From contig NZ_ANIE01000001.1 of NCBI RefSeq assembly GCF_000708045.1, positions 62,001 through 126,000 on the forward strand: DNA of 64,000 nucleotides. Reading direction: 5' to 3'. The notes under the pieces are model-generated. The model was given only the letters and a program-made list of their open reading frames with translations. It did not search any database and had not been told where the DNA came from. Positions within the stretch are counted from its first letter, which is position 1; the number at the start of each line of letters is the position of its first letter. The position numbers and the translations under genes are program-made. This DNA is from Marinobacter nitratireducens. GTDB taxonomy: Bacteria; Pseudomonadota; Gammaproteobacteria; Pseudomonadales; Oleiphilaceae. Below are positions 28,278 to 36,877 of the stretch, piece by piece.

Positions 28278-28528
28278 CAATATTTTGCAATGTTTTTCAT
28301 GTGGTTACATGGATGCTTTTGCGAACTATTTATTGTTATATATCATTCAGTTAACGTGTAACACTCTGCGTTTCCCGCCCTATATCAAGGGCTTCCAGCC
28401 CCCACCCCCTCAAATGGGGTGTATCTCGCGCATTAAAAATTATTTATACAGTTTCCATCCTTTACTCGAATTCCGGAGAAACGACGTCCCGGACCCTGCT
28501 AAAGCAACTGAATGGAAGCTATATACCC
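28278..28528 (+). promoter_or_regulatory. AT-rich leader of the lipoprotein operon
   Basis: A 250-base gap, clearly AT-richer than its surroundings (for example ATTAAAAATTATTTATAC near 28431). It must contain the promoter of the five-gene operon behind. A small hairpin CACCCC/GGGGTG (28403-28408, 28416-28421, loop of 7) lies in the middle. I cannot assign -35/-10 boxes with confidence. The short frame at 28285-28560 shows no support as a gene. Confidence 0.4.
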
Positions 28529-30097
28529 ATGAATACCCTTCGCCCTTCTTATTGTTCTGACGACACAGGCTGGTCTCCCATCCGGCGCCTGGGAATGAAA
28601 CTTGGCGCTCTGACGATGGTTACCTTGCTGGCAGCGGGCTGCCAGGTCCACAAATTTGACCGGAACAGCGTGAACGCCTCGATTGACGCAGGCCAGAGTT
28701 ATGGAACCGGTACGGTACCGTTCATGGTCGTAGGCGACGAGCAGCCGGCATGGCTGGTGCCGGACTCTCCCGATGCGCCCCAGGTAACCGTCCAGCGCAG
28801 CCAGGAGCTGGTCGAGAGCCCGGATTTCAACTTCCTGAGCTTCACTGGTTACATGGTGACCCTGTCGCTCATCCCCTACTGGGAGGAAAAGCGATACGCC
28901 GATGTCTACGAACTCAAGTGGCAGGGTGAAAGCCTGCTGGAAAGTCGGGTTGAGTACTCGATTGACGCTTATTTTTCAGTCTATTTCCCCACGCCCCTGA
29001 TGTTCCTCGGAACGGTGAATGACGAAGCAGCCGAAAAGGCCGTCGCCAGAGATTATGTTACAGACCTCCACAAGGGTGGGGTGCTGGCAACCATCGACCA
29101 GCAACGTCAGGAGTTTGAACGCGCCAACCCCCAGACGGCGGAAGAGATTGCGGCCTATCTGACCGGCCCGGGCCGAAACTCCGTGTATCGCCCCTCAGCC
29201 GTCAACCGCCTTATCGAGTTGGCCCCAGAAGAAAACGCACTCGCCTATCACGAGGCAAATAGTAACGTGCCCGGTTATGTCGACCTGCTGCCGGTTGAGC
29301 ACCAGGCCTGGCTCATCGGACCGGAGGGACTCAGGGGATTTGATCTGGAAGCGAGCATCGAACAGGGCGTCGCAACCGACGATCTTCTCGTACGCATGCT
29401 CAACGCCTATCCCGCCGAACAAGACATCCCTGTCACTTACGAACAGGTCGCAGGCAGCTGGCAGTCAGTCCGTAAGATCACCTCCGGCTATTACACAGGC
29501 CTCACGGACGAGCACCGCGCGGTACTGAAACAGGCCGGTATACCAGAAGGGCTGGTGGATCGCATGACCAACGATTCCCCGTCAAAAGCACTGTTGGCAG
29601 CCGCCAGAACCGGTAAACTCCGTGATGCAGATGGCAACATACGCATACCAACCAAGGAAGAGCTGCTTGAGCAACTGGTTCGTAAAGACAACCAGGGCAA
29701 GTACATGAGCCCCTACACCAGTGATGACGTCCTGGCCGAGTGGGTAGACTTGGCGATTAACGCCAATATCGGGTCTACAGCGGGCAGTACCATCGGTGCT
29801 GCTGCAGGCGCTTACGCCGCCGAGAAAGCGCTTGAGCAGGTTCCGTTTGTCGGGAGTTTCATTGGCGGCATGGTGGGCTCCGAAATCGGCGAAACCGTTG
29901 GTCGTCAGTCCGCCATCAGCGCTTCCGGCGGCTGGGAAAAGATTCGCGGCACCTCTGATCGCAGCTTTGACGACCTGCAATCCATGGTTCGCTACCTGAA
30001 AGCAAAATATGGCTCCACCGGTAACTTCGCTGATGCCATGGAAGCCACCGGACAGATTTACCCAGAGCTGGCCGACGCCCTCGCGCAAGCCTACTGA
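28529..30097 (+). CDS. Large outer-membrane lipoprotein with C-terminal glycine zipper
   Basis: 522 residues, unrecognised. A lipobox LLAAGC near residue 38 precedes a mature protein beginning CQV, compatible with outer-membrane sorting. The N-region is unusually long if ATG 28529 is used; ATG 28595 would give a standard signal peptide but has a poor ribosome site. Around residues 412-460 a Gly/Ala-rich stretch (GSTAGSTIGAAAGAY, FIGGMVGSEIGETVG) has the small-xxx-small spacing of glycine zippers, which can insert in membranes. It is first of five closely spaced genes that encode envelope proteins. Confidence 0.7.
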   Translation: MNTLRPSYCSDDTGWSPIRRLGMKLGALTMVTLLAAGCQVHKFDRNSVNASIDAGQSYGTGTVPFMVVGDEQPAWLVPDSPDAPQVTVQRSQELVESPDFNFLSFTGYMVTLSLIPYWEEKRYADVYELKWQGESLLESRVEYSIDAYFSVYFPTPLMFLGTVNDEAAEKAVARDYVTDLHKGGVLATIDQQRQEFERANPQTAEEIAAYLTGPGRNSVYRPSAVNRLIELAPEENALAYHEANSNVPGYVDLLPVEHQAWLIGPEGLRGFDLEASIEQGVATDDLLVRMLNAYPAEQDIPVTYEQVAGSWQSVRKITSGYYTGLTDEHRAVLKQAGIPEGLVDRMTNDSPSKALLAAARTGKLRDADGNIRIPTKEELLEQLVRKDNQGKYMSPYTSDDVLAEWVDLAINANIGSTAGSTIGAAAGAYAAEKALEQVPFVGSFIGGMVGSEIGETVGRQSAISASGGWEKIRGTSDRSFDDLQSMVRYLKAKYGSTGNFADAMEATGQIYPELADALAQAY

Positions 30098-30117
30098 TAC
30101 GAATAACGGAGAAACAC

Positions 30118-30759
30118 ATGTTCAAGAAGAATGCATTGAAAACGGCCTGCGGACTGGCAGCGGCAGCCCTGGTTCTGTCCGGCTGCGCGACCCAGAACCA
30201 GAACATCAAGGGTCAGCCCAGCGTCTACGAAGACGTATCAACCACCGGTGCCGTTGGCGGTGTCGGCATCGAGAGCCAGGACGTGGTGGCCATGACCGAC
30301 AAGATGATGCGGGACATGCTGGCCAACCCGATGCTGACTGGCCGCTCCACGCCGCCGCGCATCATCATCGACAACGAATACATGAAGAACGAGAGCACCT
30401 CGGTGATCAACACCAACATGCTCACCGACCGCCTGCGTATCGAGCTAAACCGTGCCGCCAACGGCCGCATGGTGTTTGTGGGCCGTCATTTCTCCGACAT
30501 GGTTCAGAAGGAACGTGATCTGAAGCGTGATGGCGCTGTTGACGGCGGCACCATCCGCCAGACCGCCGCTCAGGCGGGCGCCGATTTCCGTCTCGGTGGT
30601 CGAATTTCATCCCTGGATGCGATCGACCGCAACACCGGAACCAAGTCCCGCTACAGCCAGATCACCTTCGAAATGGTGGATCTTGAGCTGGGCACCATTG
30701 TGTGGAGCGGACTTTATGAGATGAGGAAGGCAGCCCGTGACAATGTGGTCTACCGATAA
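30118..30759 (+). CDS. LpoB-like lipoprotein (penicillin-binding-protein activator family)
   Basis: 213 residues with lipobox LVLSGC at the N-terminus. The body matches the LpoB/YcfM family: PRIIIDNEYMKNEST, INTNMLTDRLRIELNR, GADFRLGGRISSLD and the Trp-containing strand GTIVWSGLYEMRKA. In E. coli LpoB activates PBP1b from the outer membrane and sits beside ycfL, which is also nearby here. It lacks the long disordered N-terminal spacer of E. coli LpoB, so the same partner cannot be assumed. It lies 20 bases after the large lipoprotein gene. Confidence 0.8.
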   Translation: MFKKNALKTACGLAAAALVLSGCATQNQNIKGQPSVYEDVSTTGAVGGVGIESQDVVAMTDKMMRDMLANPMLTGRSTPPRIIIDNEYMKNESTSVINTNMLTDRLRIELNRAANGRMVFVGRHFSDMVQKERDLKRDGAVDGGTIRQTAAQAGADFRLGGRISSLDAIDRNTGTKSRYSQITFEMVDLELGTIVWSGLYEMRKAARDNVVYR

Positions 30760-31987
30760 GGGAATGATGAAACCGGTGCTGGCGACTCTGGTCGCCGGCA
30801 CACTCGCGGGATGCGCGACCGGGCCAAAGGTTTATGATCGGGCCACGCTGGCGCCGGCGGAACAGTCGCTGGTCGACAGCAAGCCTGCTCCTCTGAGAGC
30901 CGACTTCCAGAACCTGTTCGAGGAAGGGCAACGCAACAAGGTCCTGAACCTGATGGAAATCGGGGTCAAGGCCTACCGCGCCGGCTATCGTCAGGAAGCG
31001 AAGAACACCCTGACCCAGGCCCGCCTGGAAATCGAAAACGTCTACGCGGATAACGATGCAGCACGCAAAGCCCGCAGTATCTGGTACGAAGAGGCGGAGA
31101 AGGACTTCAAGGGCGAGCCCTACGAACGATCCATGGTGTACCTGTATCTGGGGCTGATCTACCTGGAGGAAGGTGACTACGGCAACGCCCGGGCCAGCTT
31201 CCTGGCCGGACTGCTTCAGGATGCCTTTGCCGAGGAAGAGCAGAACAGCACCGACTTTGCGTTGCTGCTGTACTTGGCCGGCTGGTCTGCCATGCAGATG
31301 GGCAGTGATCAGCTCGCCAAAGAGCACTTCGAGGAGCTGAAGCTGTACCGCCCGGACGCGCCGATTCCGGAAGCCGACGACAACGCCCTGCTGATTGTTG
31401 AAACCGGCAACTCACCCCGCAAGCTCGGTGATGGCGTTGGCCACTACCAACTGGTGTATCGCCGGGGCAAAAACTTCCAGGACGTTGCAGCCGAGTTTCG
31501 CAATGGCGAAGAGTGGTCCCCCGTGTATCCCATGGAGGACATCTTCTTTCAGGCCTCTACCCGGGGCGGTCGCGCCATTGACCGAATCGTGGAAGGCCAA
31601 GTCAAGTACAAGGAAAACACCCGAGCGGTCGGCTCAACCCTGAGTAACGTCAGCCAGAACAGTGCTCTGGCCGGTTTCAGTGCCGCCGCAGGGGGTGCAG
31701 CCGCCGTGGGCTTTGGCGCGATCAGTCTGATCAGCGTGGCCGCCGACGGCATGTCGGCGTCCGCCAATACCCGGGCCGATACCCGTTACTGGGAAGGCCT
31801 GCCGGACACCATTCACCTGATGCCGGTGACGGCCGCCGATGGGGATCCGGTCACCGTCCGGTTCCTTGACGAGTACGGTCAGCCAGTTCCCGGACTCTCT
31901 GATAATACCGAGTTCAAATTTGATGGGCGCGGTGCGGGCCTGGCGTTTGCCACTTCCCGTCGCCCGAATTCAGGAGGAAACCCATGA
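30737..31987 (+). CDS. TPR-like lipoprotein (COG3014 type)
   Basis: A lipoprotein with lipobox GTLAGC. Helical repeats resembling TPRs occupy about residues 55-230 (AGYRQEAKNTLTQARLEIE, LYLGLIYLEEGDYGNARASF). A Gly/Ala-rich region lies near 315-335, with a small beta domain at the end. The start is ambiguous: GTG 30737 has AGGAAGG 6 bases upstream and overlaps the LpoB gene, ATG 30743 is next, and ATG 30764/30767 gives the shortest signal peptide. I list the longest. The gene overlaps ycfL by 4 bases (ATGA). Confidence 0.78.
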   Translation: MTMWSTDKGMMKPVLATLVAGTLAGCATGPKVYDRATLAPAEQSLVDSKPAPLRADFQNLFEEGQRNKVLNLMEIGVKAYRAGYRQEAKNTLTQARLEIENVYADNDAARKARSIWYEEAEKDFKGEPYERSMVYLYLGLIYLEEGDYGNARASFLAGLLQDAFAEEEQNSTDFALLLYLAGWSAMQMGSDQLAKEHFEELKLYRPDAPIPEADDNALLIVETGNSPRKLGDGVGHYQLVYRRGKNFQDVAAEFRNGEEWSPVYPMEDIFFQASTRGGRAIDRIVEGQVKYKENTRAVGSTLSNVSQNSALAGFSAAAGGAAAVGFGAISLISVAADGMSASANTRADTRYWEGLPDTIHLMPVTAADGDPVTVRFLDEYGQPVPGLSDNTEFKFDGRGAGLAFATSRRPNSGGNP

Positions 31988-32439
31988 GCAAGTCATTGAA
32001 AACCCTGATGGCTGCCGCCCTCGGCGTCAGCCTGTTGTCAGGCTGTGCCTACAAGAGCTCCAGCAGCACCGAGCTCACCGAGCGTACCGCCCCCATTACC
32101 ATGAATTCCGTGGTGTTCTCGGACTACAAGCTGAGCCGGTCCTGGACAGAGGGCATTTTCGGGGCAGATAAACGCTACGTCATGTCCGTGGTCAAGCACG
32201 GACAGCGCCAGAGCCCGACTGGCACCAGTGAAGTCTATGCGGTTCTGCGCAACCACACCGACTACGATTACCGGATCGAAGCACGCACCCAGTTCTTCGA
32301 CCAGGATGGTGTGCCCACCGATGTAAAGCCGACGTGGCAGCGAATGACCGTGCCGGCCAACGGCCTCTCAACCTACCGTGAACTGTCCACCACCACGCAG
32401 CCGCTGCAATACCGCGTGGAAGTCCGGGAGCTGAACTGA
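31984..32439 (+). CDS. YcfL-like (DUF1425) lipoprotein
   Basis: 151 residues with lipobox SLLSGC. The mature domain (YAVLRNHTDYDYRIEARTQF, DGVPTDVKPTWQRM, VPANGLSTYRE) fits the DUF1425/YcfL beta-sandwich family. In E. coli ycfL is next to lpoB, and the pairing is kept here with one gene between. Start and stop overlap both neighbours, so translation is coupled. Confidence 0.8.
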   Translation: MSKSLKTLMAAALGVSLLSGCAYKSSSSTELTERTAPITMNSVVFSDYKLSRSWTEGIFGADKRYVMSVVKHGQRQSPTGTSEVYAVLRNHTDYDYRIEARTQFFDQDGVPTDVKPTWQRMTVPANGLSTYRELSTTTQPLQYRVEVRELN

Positions 32440-33257
32440 TGAAACGACTGGCTCTGGCACTGTGTGTGCCTTTGCTGGCGCCAGGCCTCGGCCTGGCTGC
32501 CAGCCAGACCCACGAGGCGGCACCGATGATGGCGCCTGCCCAGAAGCCGCTGACGGATGAGGATCTGAAAAACGATCGCACCGCCCCCCAGCGGCAGGAA
32601 AGTGCCGACAGCATCATCAAACGTTTCCGCGCCACGTTTGGCAACAAGACGCCCCGGGTCGCGGTATTCTGGAACCGGGCGTTTGATGATCAGGTCAGTG
32701 ACTGGAACAGCAACACCCGGGGTGTGGTTTCCGCCCGCGGCTCCGTCAAAGGTGAGGTTCCCGATGGCAAGGTTGATCTGCAGGGCCAGGGACAGGTAGC
32801 CGCACAGGGCGAATACCGATCGAACCGTCGCTACAACCCCGCCAGCCCGGCGTTTGAACTGCAAAGCGGCCTGGTCGGCCAGCTGAAGGACGCCGGCGTC
32901 ACCGTTGTGGATCGTGACGCCATCATGCGCATTACCGATAACGCCCTGGAAACCGGCGATTTCTCCCGCCTGTCACCGGACCAGCGTCGTCTGGAGATGC
33001 GGGCGCTCGGCGAGCACGCCGACATGCTGCTGGTATTCCGCAAGCTGGCCCGGGACAAGTTCGAAATTGAAGTGCTGGACGTCCAGGACGGCGCTATCCG
33101 CGCCATGCTGAGCTCCAACGGCGTACCGCCGGAAAAGGATAAGTCCCGCCAATGGAAAGCCACCGATCACGGCTTCCAGAAGGTAGAGCAGACCGTCACC
33201 CTGGACGAAATCGGCCAGGAACTGGCACTGCAAACCCTGGCGAAACTGGGCGGATAA
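32439..33257 (+). CDS. Periplasmic protein of the lipoprotein operon, possible CsgG/LpoB-like fold
   Basis: 272 residues. A type I signal peptide (MKRLALALCVPLLAPGL, cleavage near AAS) shows export without a lipid anchor. The mature part has RVAVFWNRAFDDQVSDW, then a Gly/Gln-rich stretch, then KDAGVTVVDRDAIMR and HADMLLVFRKLA, which recall the alternating strands of CsgG/LpoB-type domains. That similarity is by eye only. The start overlaps the ycfL stop by one base. It is last in the operon and converges on the acyltransferase gene. Confidence 0.65.
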   Translation: MKRLALALCVPLLAPGLGLAASQTHEAAPMMAPAQKPLTDEDLKNDRTAPQRQESADSIIKRFRATFGNKTPRVAVFWNRAFDDQVSDWNSNTRGVVSARGSVKGEVPDGKVDLQGQGQVAAQGEYRSNRRYNPASPAFELQSGLVGQLKDAGVTVVDRDAIMRITDNALETGDFSRLSPDQRRLEMRALGEHADMLLVFRKLARDKFEIEVLDVQDGAIRAMLSSNGVPPEKDKSRQWKATDHGFQKVEQTVTLDEIGQELALQTLAKLGG

Positions 33258-33269
33258 CCGTCCCTTCGC

Positions 33270-34178
33270 CTAATCGTCAGTATCGCGGCTGGTCAGCATC
33301 CCGGTCAGCCGCGCATCTTTCTCCTGCCATAGACCCGCCAACCAGTCTTTCACGTTGCGGCGATGCTCCGCATCGTTAGAGTAATCGTGGCCCTTGAGGT
33401 GAGCCGGGATGGCCGATGTGCGTATATCCATGCGGATTTCGGGCACACGGCCACACAGGAAATCCCAGAAAGTCGGCGCGCCATCGGGATAGGCAATGGT
33501 GACATCCACCAGGGTCTCGATTGAGTCGCTCATGGCGTCCAGCACAAACCCGACACCGCCGGCTTTTGGCACCAGCAAATGCTGATACGGTGAATTCTGT
33601 TTGTCGTGCTTGCTCTGGGTGAAGCGGGTACCTTCCACAAAGTTCATCACGCTTACCGGTGTGTAGCGGAACTTCTCGCAGGCTCTCTGCGTGGACTTCA
33701 GGTCTTCACCACGTTTTTCCGGGTGCTTGATCAGGTACTCCCGGGTGTAGCGTTTCATGAACGGGAAATCGAGGCCCCACCAGGCCAGCCCGATCACCGG
33801 CACCCAGATCAGCTGCTGTTTGAGGAAGAACTTCAGAAACGGCGCCTTGCGGTTGAACACTCGCTGCATGGCCAGAATATCCACCCAGCTCTGGTGATTG
33901 CTCAACACCAGGTACCAGCTTTCACGCTTGAGCTGCTCGGCGCCATCAATCTGCCACCGTGTGCCGTGAGTCAGCTTCATCCAGCCCACGTTCCCCGCGA
34001 CCCAGGCCTCAGCAATCCAGATGATCAACCGTGTGCAAAGCACCCGGAAACCCTTGATCGGCACAATCAGTTTCAACACCGCCGGAATGTAGAGCAGAAG
34101 GCACCAGAAGAGGGTATTGATTCCCAGCAGAACAGAATTGAGAACGCCGAGAATGGGAGCAGGAAGAAAGCTGAGCAT
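33270..34178 (-). CDS. YihG-like PlsC-domain acyltransferase
   Basis: 302 residues with N-terminal membrane helices (about 10-55). The PlsC motifs are NHQSWVD (HX4D, near residue 94) and FVEGTR (near 170). Members of this branch (E. coli YihG/YihA-like group) transfer acyl chains to lysophospholipid. It is encoded on the opposite strand and converges with the lipoprotein operon, 12 bases apart. Confidence 0.87.
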   Translation of the reverse strand: MLSFLPAPILGVLNSVLLGINTLFWCLLLYIPAVLKLIVPIKGFRVLCTRLIIWIAEAWVAGNVGWMKLTHGTRWQIDGAEQLKRESWYLVLSNHQSWVDILAMQRVFNRKAPFLKFFLKQQLIWVPVIGLAWWGLDFPFMKRYTREYLIKHPEKRGEDLKSTQRACEKFRYTPVSVMNFVEGTRFTQSKHDKQNSPYQHLLVPKAGGVGFVLDAMSDSIETLVDVTIAYPDGAPTFWDFLCGRVPEIRMDIRTSAIPAHLKGHDYSNDAEHRRNVKDWLAGLWQEKDARLTGMLTSRDTDD

Positions 34179-34361
34179 GGTGGTCCTGTTGTTGGTTGTT
34201 TTATCCGGTCGCGAGCATGATAGCAGCCGTCCGCGGTGTTGGGCACTGGCCGGTTATGACTATTATGCCTGTCTTGATGGACGTATTTGCCATAGGTTCG
34301 CCAGCAAAGTTGCATTAGTGTTGGCGATCAAGCAATTCGTCAAACCCTGGGACAACGCAAC

Positions 34362-35525
34362 ATGGAACTCCCGATGCCAAACCTCTTCAAAGCCGCCGCT
34401 AATAAAGCCTCCGGACTTACCCGACAGACTGCGCTGTATGCCGGCAATGCCTTTGACCGGGTTTTCCGAGCTGCGAGCCTGGTCAAAGCCGGTCAAACGC
34501 CCTTTGAAACCCTTCACGACGATGGTTTGGTCAGTCTCCGTTATTACCCGCCACTGGCCGAGGACTTCATCGAACTGGATGATCTTGTGATCCCGGTGGA
34601 ACGCAAGACCCATCGCACGCCGATCGTGATCATTCCACCGCTGGCGGTGAACATGCTGATCTACGATCTGTTTCCGCAGCGCAGCCTGGTGCGGTTCCTG
34701 CGCGCCAAGGGGTTTGAGGTTTATCTGATTGACTGGGGCGTGCCCGGCCGTGAGCACACTCACTACAACATGCACACCTATGTGGCTGAACTGTTACCGG
34801 CGTACCTGAACCGGGTGCGGACGCATAGCGGCGAGCAGGAGCTGTCTCTGCACGGCTGGAGCATGGGTGGGATGTTTACCCTGTTCTACTCGGCCCTGAG
34901 CCAGGATCAGCACGTGCGCAATGCGATTGTTCTCGGCTCCCCCATCGACAGCCATGCCTCCGGTTTGATGGGCTGGATGTATCAGCGCATTGCCGAGGTG
35001 GCCGAGGTGGTGCGCAAACGCACGGGTTTCCGTATTCATGATGTCAAACCCCAGTGGTTCCATACGCCAGGCTGGGCCAATACCATTGGTTTCAAGCTGA
35101 CCAACCCCATTGGCAGCGTGATGGGGTACTGGGAGCTCATTGTTCGGCTGGGTGACCGGGAGTTTGTCACCAATCATGCAACAACGTCTGCCTTTCTGGA
35201 CCGCATGGTGGCCTACCCTGGCGGGATCATTCAGGACACCGTGGTCCGCGTGTGGATCGACAATCAGCTTTCAAAGGGCGAAATCCAGATCGGCGAGGAC
35301 CTTGCCCGCCTGGAGAATGTGAGTGCCAACTTACTGGCTGTTGCAGGCCAAGAGGACACTATGGTGACCCCGGGTGCGGCCAAGCGGGTGATGGATCACG
35401 TCAGCTCCACCGACAAGACGTTTCGGGTAATTCCCGGCGGGCACATGGGAATTCTGGCGGGGAGCAAGGCGCCCAAAGAGAGCTGGCTGGAAATGGCGGA
35501 GTGGTTGGCTGAGCGGTCTAACTAA
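34362..35525 (+). CDS. PhaC-related alpha/beta hydrolase with Ser nucleophile
   Basis: 387 residues in the class III polyhydroxyalkanoate synthase superfamily (IPPLAVNMLIYDLFP, FEVYLIDWGVPG). True PhaC uses a Cys in the lipase box; here the box is HGWSMGG, giving Ser167, with Asp332 (GQEDTMV) and His361 (GGHMGI). That makes hydrolysis or acyl transfer more likely than polymerisation. No partner PhaE, PhaR or phasin is nearby. The second Met (residue 5) could also be the start. Confidence 0.8.
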   Translation: MELPMPNLFKAAANKASGLTRQTALYAGNAFDRVFRAASLVKAGQTPFETLHDDGLVSLRYYPPLAEDFIELDDLVIPVERKTHRTPIVIIPPLAVNMLIYDLFPQRSLVRFLRAKGFEVYLIDWGVPGREHTHYNMHTYVAELLPAYLNRVRTHSGEQELSLHGWSMGGMFTLFYSALSQDQHVRNAIVLGSPIDSHASGLMGWMYQRIAEVAEVVRKRTGFRIHDVKPQWFHTPGWANTIGFKLTNPIGSVMGYWELIVRLGDREFVTNHATTSAFLDRMVAYPGGIIQDTVVRVWIDNQLSKGEIQIGEDLARLENVSANLLAVAGQEDTMVTPGAAKRVMDHVSSTDKTFRVIPGGHMGILAGSKAPKESWLEMAEWLAERSN

Positions 35526-35551
35526 GACTGTCTGGAGGTTGCCGGCAGGAA

Positions 35552-35651
35552 TCGGGGAAGGGCATCCAAAACCCGCTCCTGGCGGCACATCCATGTGACG
35601 CTTGGGCTTCGCCATCCATGGCTTCGCACAGTTTTGGATGCCCTTCCCCGA
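35552..35651. repeat. Palindromic element, copy 1 (covarying arms)
   Basis: Perfect 21-bp outer arms (35552-35572 and 35631-35651) enclose a 58-nt core. The core has CACATCCATGTG (hairpin B) and two copies of GGCTTCGC separated by 7 bases (hairpin A region). It differs from the copy-2 core at 3 of 58 positions but lies in the opposite orientation. The arms continue imperfectly outward to about 35534 and 35671. It sits between the PhaC-like gene and a LysR gene on the same strand. Confidence 0.9.
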
Positions 35652-35738
35652 CTCCCGCCTCCGCTAACGTCTGTTAAACCCTGCCTCACAGTCTCACTCC
35701 CGTAGCCTGGGACTTGTAGTCCAGTTACACTGGAACCC

Positions 35739-36650
35739 ATGAACCCCGTTGATAGTTTGAACCTGGACTTTCGTGCCCTGAGCACGTTTCTCGCTGTGCT
35801 GGACGAAGGCAGTGTTTCCCGCGCTGCGGAGCGCCTCGGTGTCACTCAGTCTGCCGTCAGCCATACTCTGGAACGGTTGCGCAAAAGCCTGGGCGATCCG
35901 CTGTTCGTGAAATCCGGGCGGGGCATTGTTCCCACTCAATACGCCTTGCAGGCCGGGCCCCATATTCGTCAGATTCTCGACGACCTGCAATCGCTCTCGG
36001 TAGGACCACCGTTCAGCCCTGCCTCGGCAGAGTTCACTTTTACCATCGCGGCCAATGACTACCAGCGCGACCTGCTGTTGCCGGGACTGGTTCAGACTCT
36101 GCGCCAACAGGCGCCGGGCATCCAGCTGCAGGTAATGCCTTCCGGTATTCCGACCGCTGACATGCTTCGTAAGGACGTATGCGACCTCATCATTTCCCCC
36201 CATGCGCCTGAGGCCACGGACATCATGCAGCGGGGACTGACGGCGGACCGGATGGTGGTGTTTTACGACCCGGCCGTCCGGCAACCACCCGCCGATCTGG
36301 CGGAGTATTTGAAGGCCGATCACATCTCCCTGTTGTTTGCCTCCGGCGAAAAGCCATCTCTGGAAACCTCCCTCACTGCCCGCGGCCTTACGCGGCGGAA
36401 CGTCGTCACGGTTTCTAACTTTTCCGGCCTGCCCGAATTCCTCCGGGGGACAGACATGTTGGCAACCGCGCCTGAGCGGATGAGCATGCACTTACTTCGC
36501 GATTTTGCCTGGGTCCCTCTTCCGTTCGATTTCAAACCCTTCACCCTGCTGATGCTCTGGCATCGCCGCAATCAGAACGATCCCGCCCACAAGTGGCTTC
36601 GCAATCAGGTGAATGCCGTTGCCGCGAAGATGAACCAGCTTCCCGGTTAA
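35739..36650 (+). CDS. LysR-family transcriptional regulator
   Basis: 303 residues. The N-terminal helix-turn-helix is FLAVLDEGSVSRAAERLGVT with the following QSAVSHTLERLR recognition helix. The C-terminal ligand-binding domain resembles the NodD/SyrM-like group (PhaC-unrelated). The target is unknown; the MFS exporter gene behind it on the same strand is a candidate. Confidence 0.88.
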   Translation: MNPVDSLNLDFRALSTFLAVLDEGSVSRAAERLGVTQSAVSHTLERLRKSLGDPLFVKSGRGIVPTQYALQAGPHIRQILDDLQSLSVGPPFSPASAEFTFTIAANDYQRDLLLPGLVQTLRQQAPGIQLQVMPSGIPTADMLRKDVCDLIISPHAPEATDIMQRGLTADRMVVFYDPAVRQPPADLAEYLKADHISLLFASGEKPSLETSLTARGLTRRNVVTVSNFSGLPEFLRGTDMLATAPERMSMHLLRDFAWVPLPFDFKPFTLLMLWHRRNQNDPAHKWLRNQVNAVAAKMNQLPG

Positions 36651-36736
36651 TCAATTAGTTTTGTTCATACGTCGTATGAGCTGAGCATCGTTATTCCCAG
36701 ACCTCTTACTGCATACACTCTTCCGCAATGTTCACT

Positions 36737-36850
36737 GGCAGGAGTGGGAGGCGCTTTCCAAAACTGTGCGAAGCCAGGGATGGCGAAGCCCAAGCGCCAC
36801 ATGGATGTGCCGCAAGGAGCGGGTTTTGGAAAGCGCCTCCCACTCCTGCC
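36737..36850. repeat. Palindromic element, copy 2 (28-bp perfect arms)
   Basis: The clearest copy: perfect 28-bp arms (36737-36764 and 36823-36850) around a 58-nt core. Within the core, hairpin A is GCGAAGCC-AGGGAT-GGCGAAGC (five pairs with a GAA/GAA internal loop) and hairpin B is CACAT-GG-ATGTG. The arms share only the innermost CCAAAAC with copy 1. It lies between the LysR gene and the MFS start and reads into a false N-terminal extension of the latter. Confidence 0.92.
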
Positions 36851-36877
36851 TACCCCCAAGCAAGGTATGGATATCGA

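Noticed and set aside
28285..28560. A 91-codon open frame between rnb and the lipoprotein operon
   Set aside because: It overlaps the lipoprotein start, lacks a ribosome site and reads through the AT-rich leader without recognisable features.
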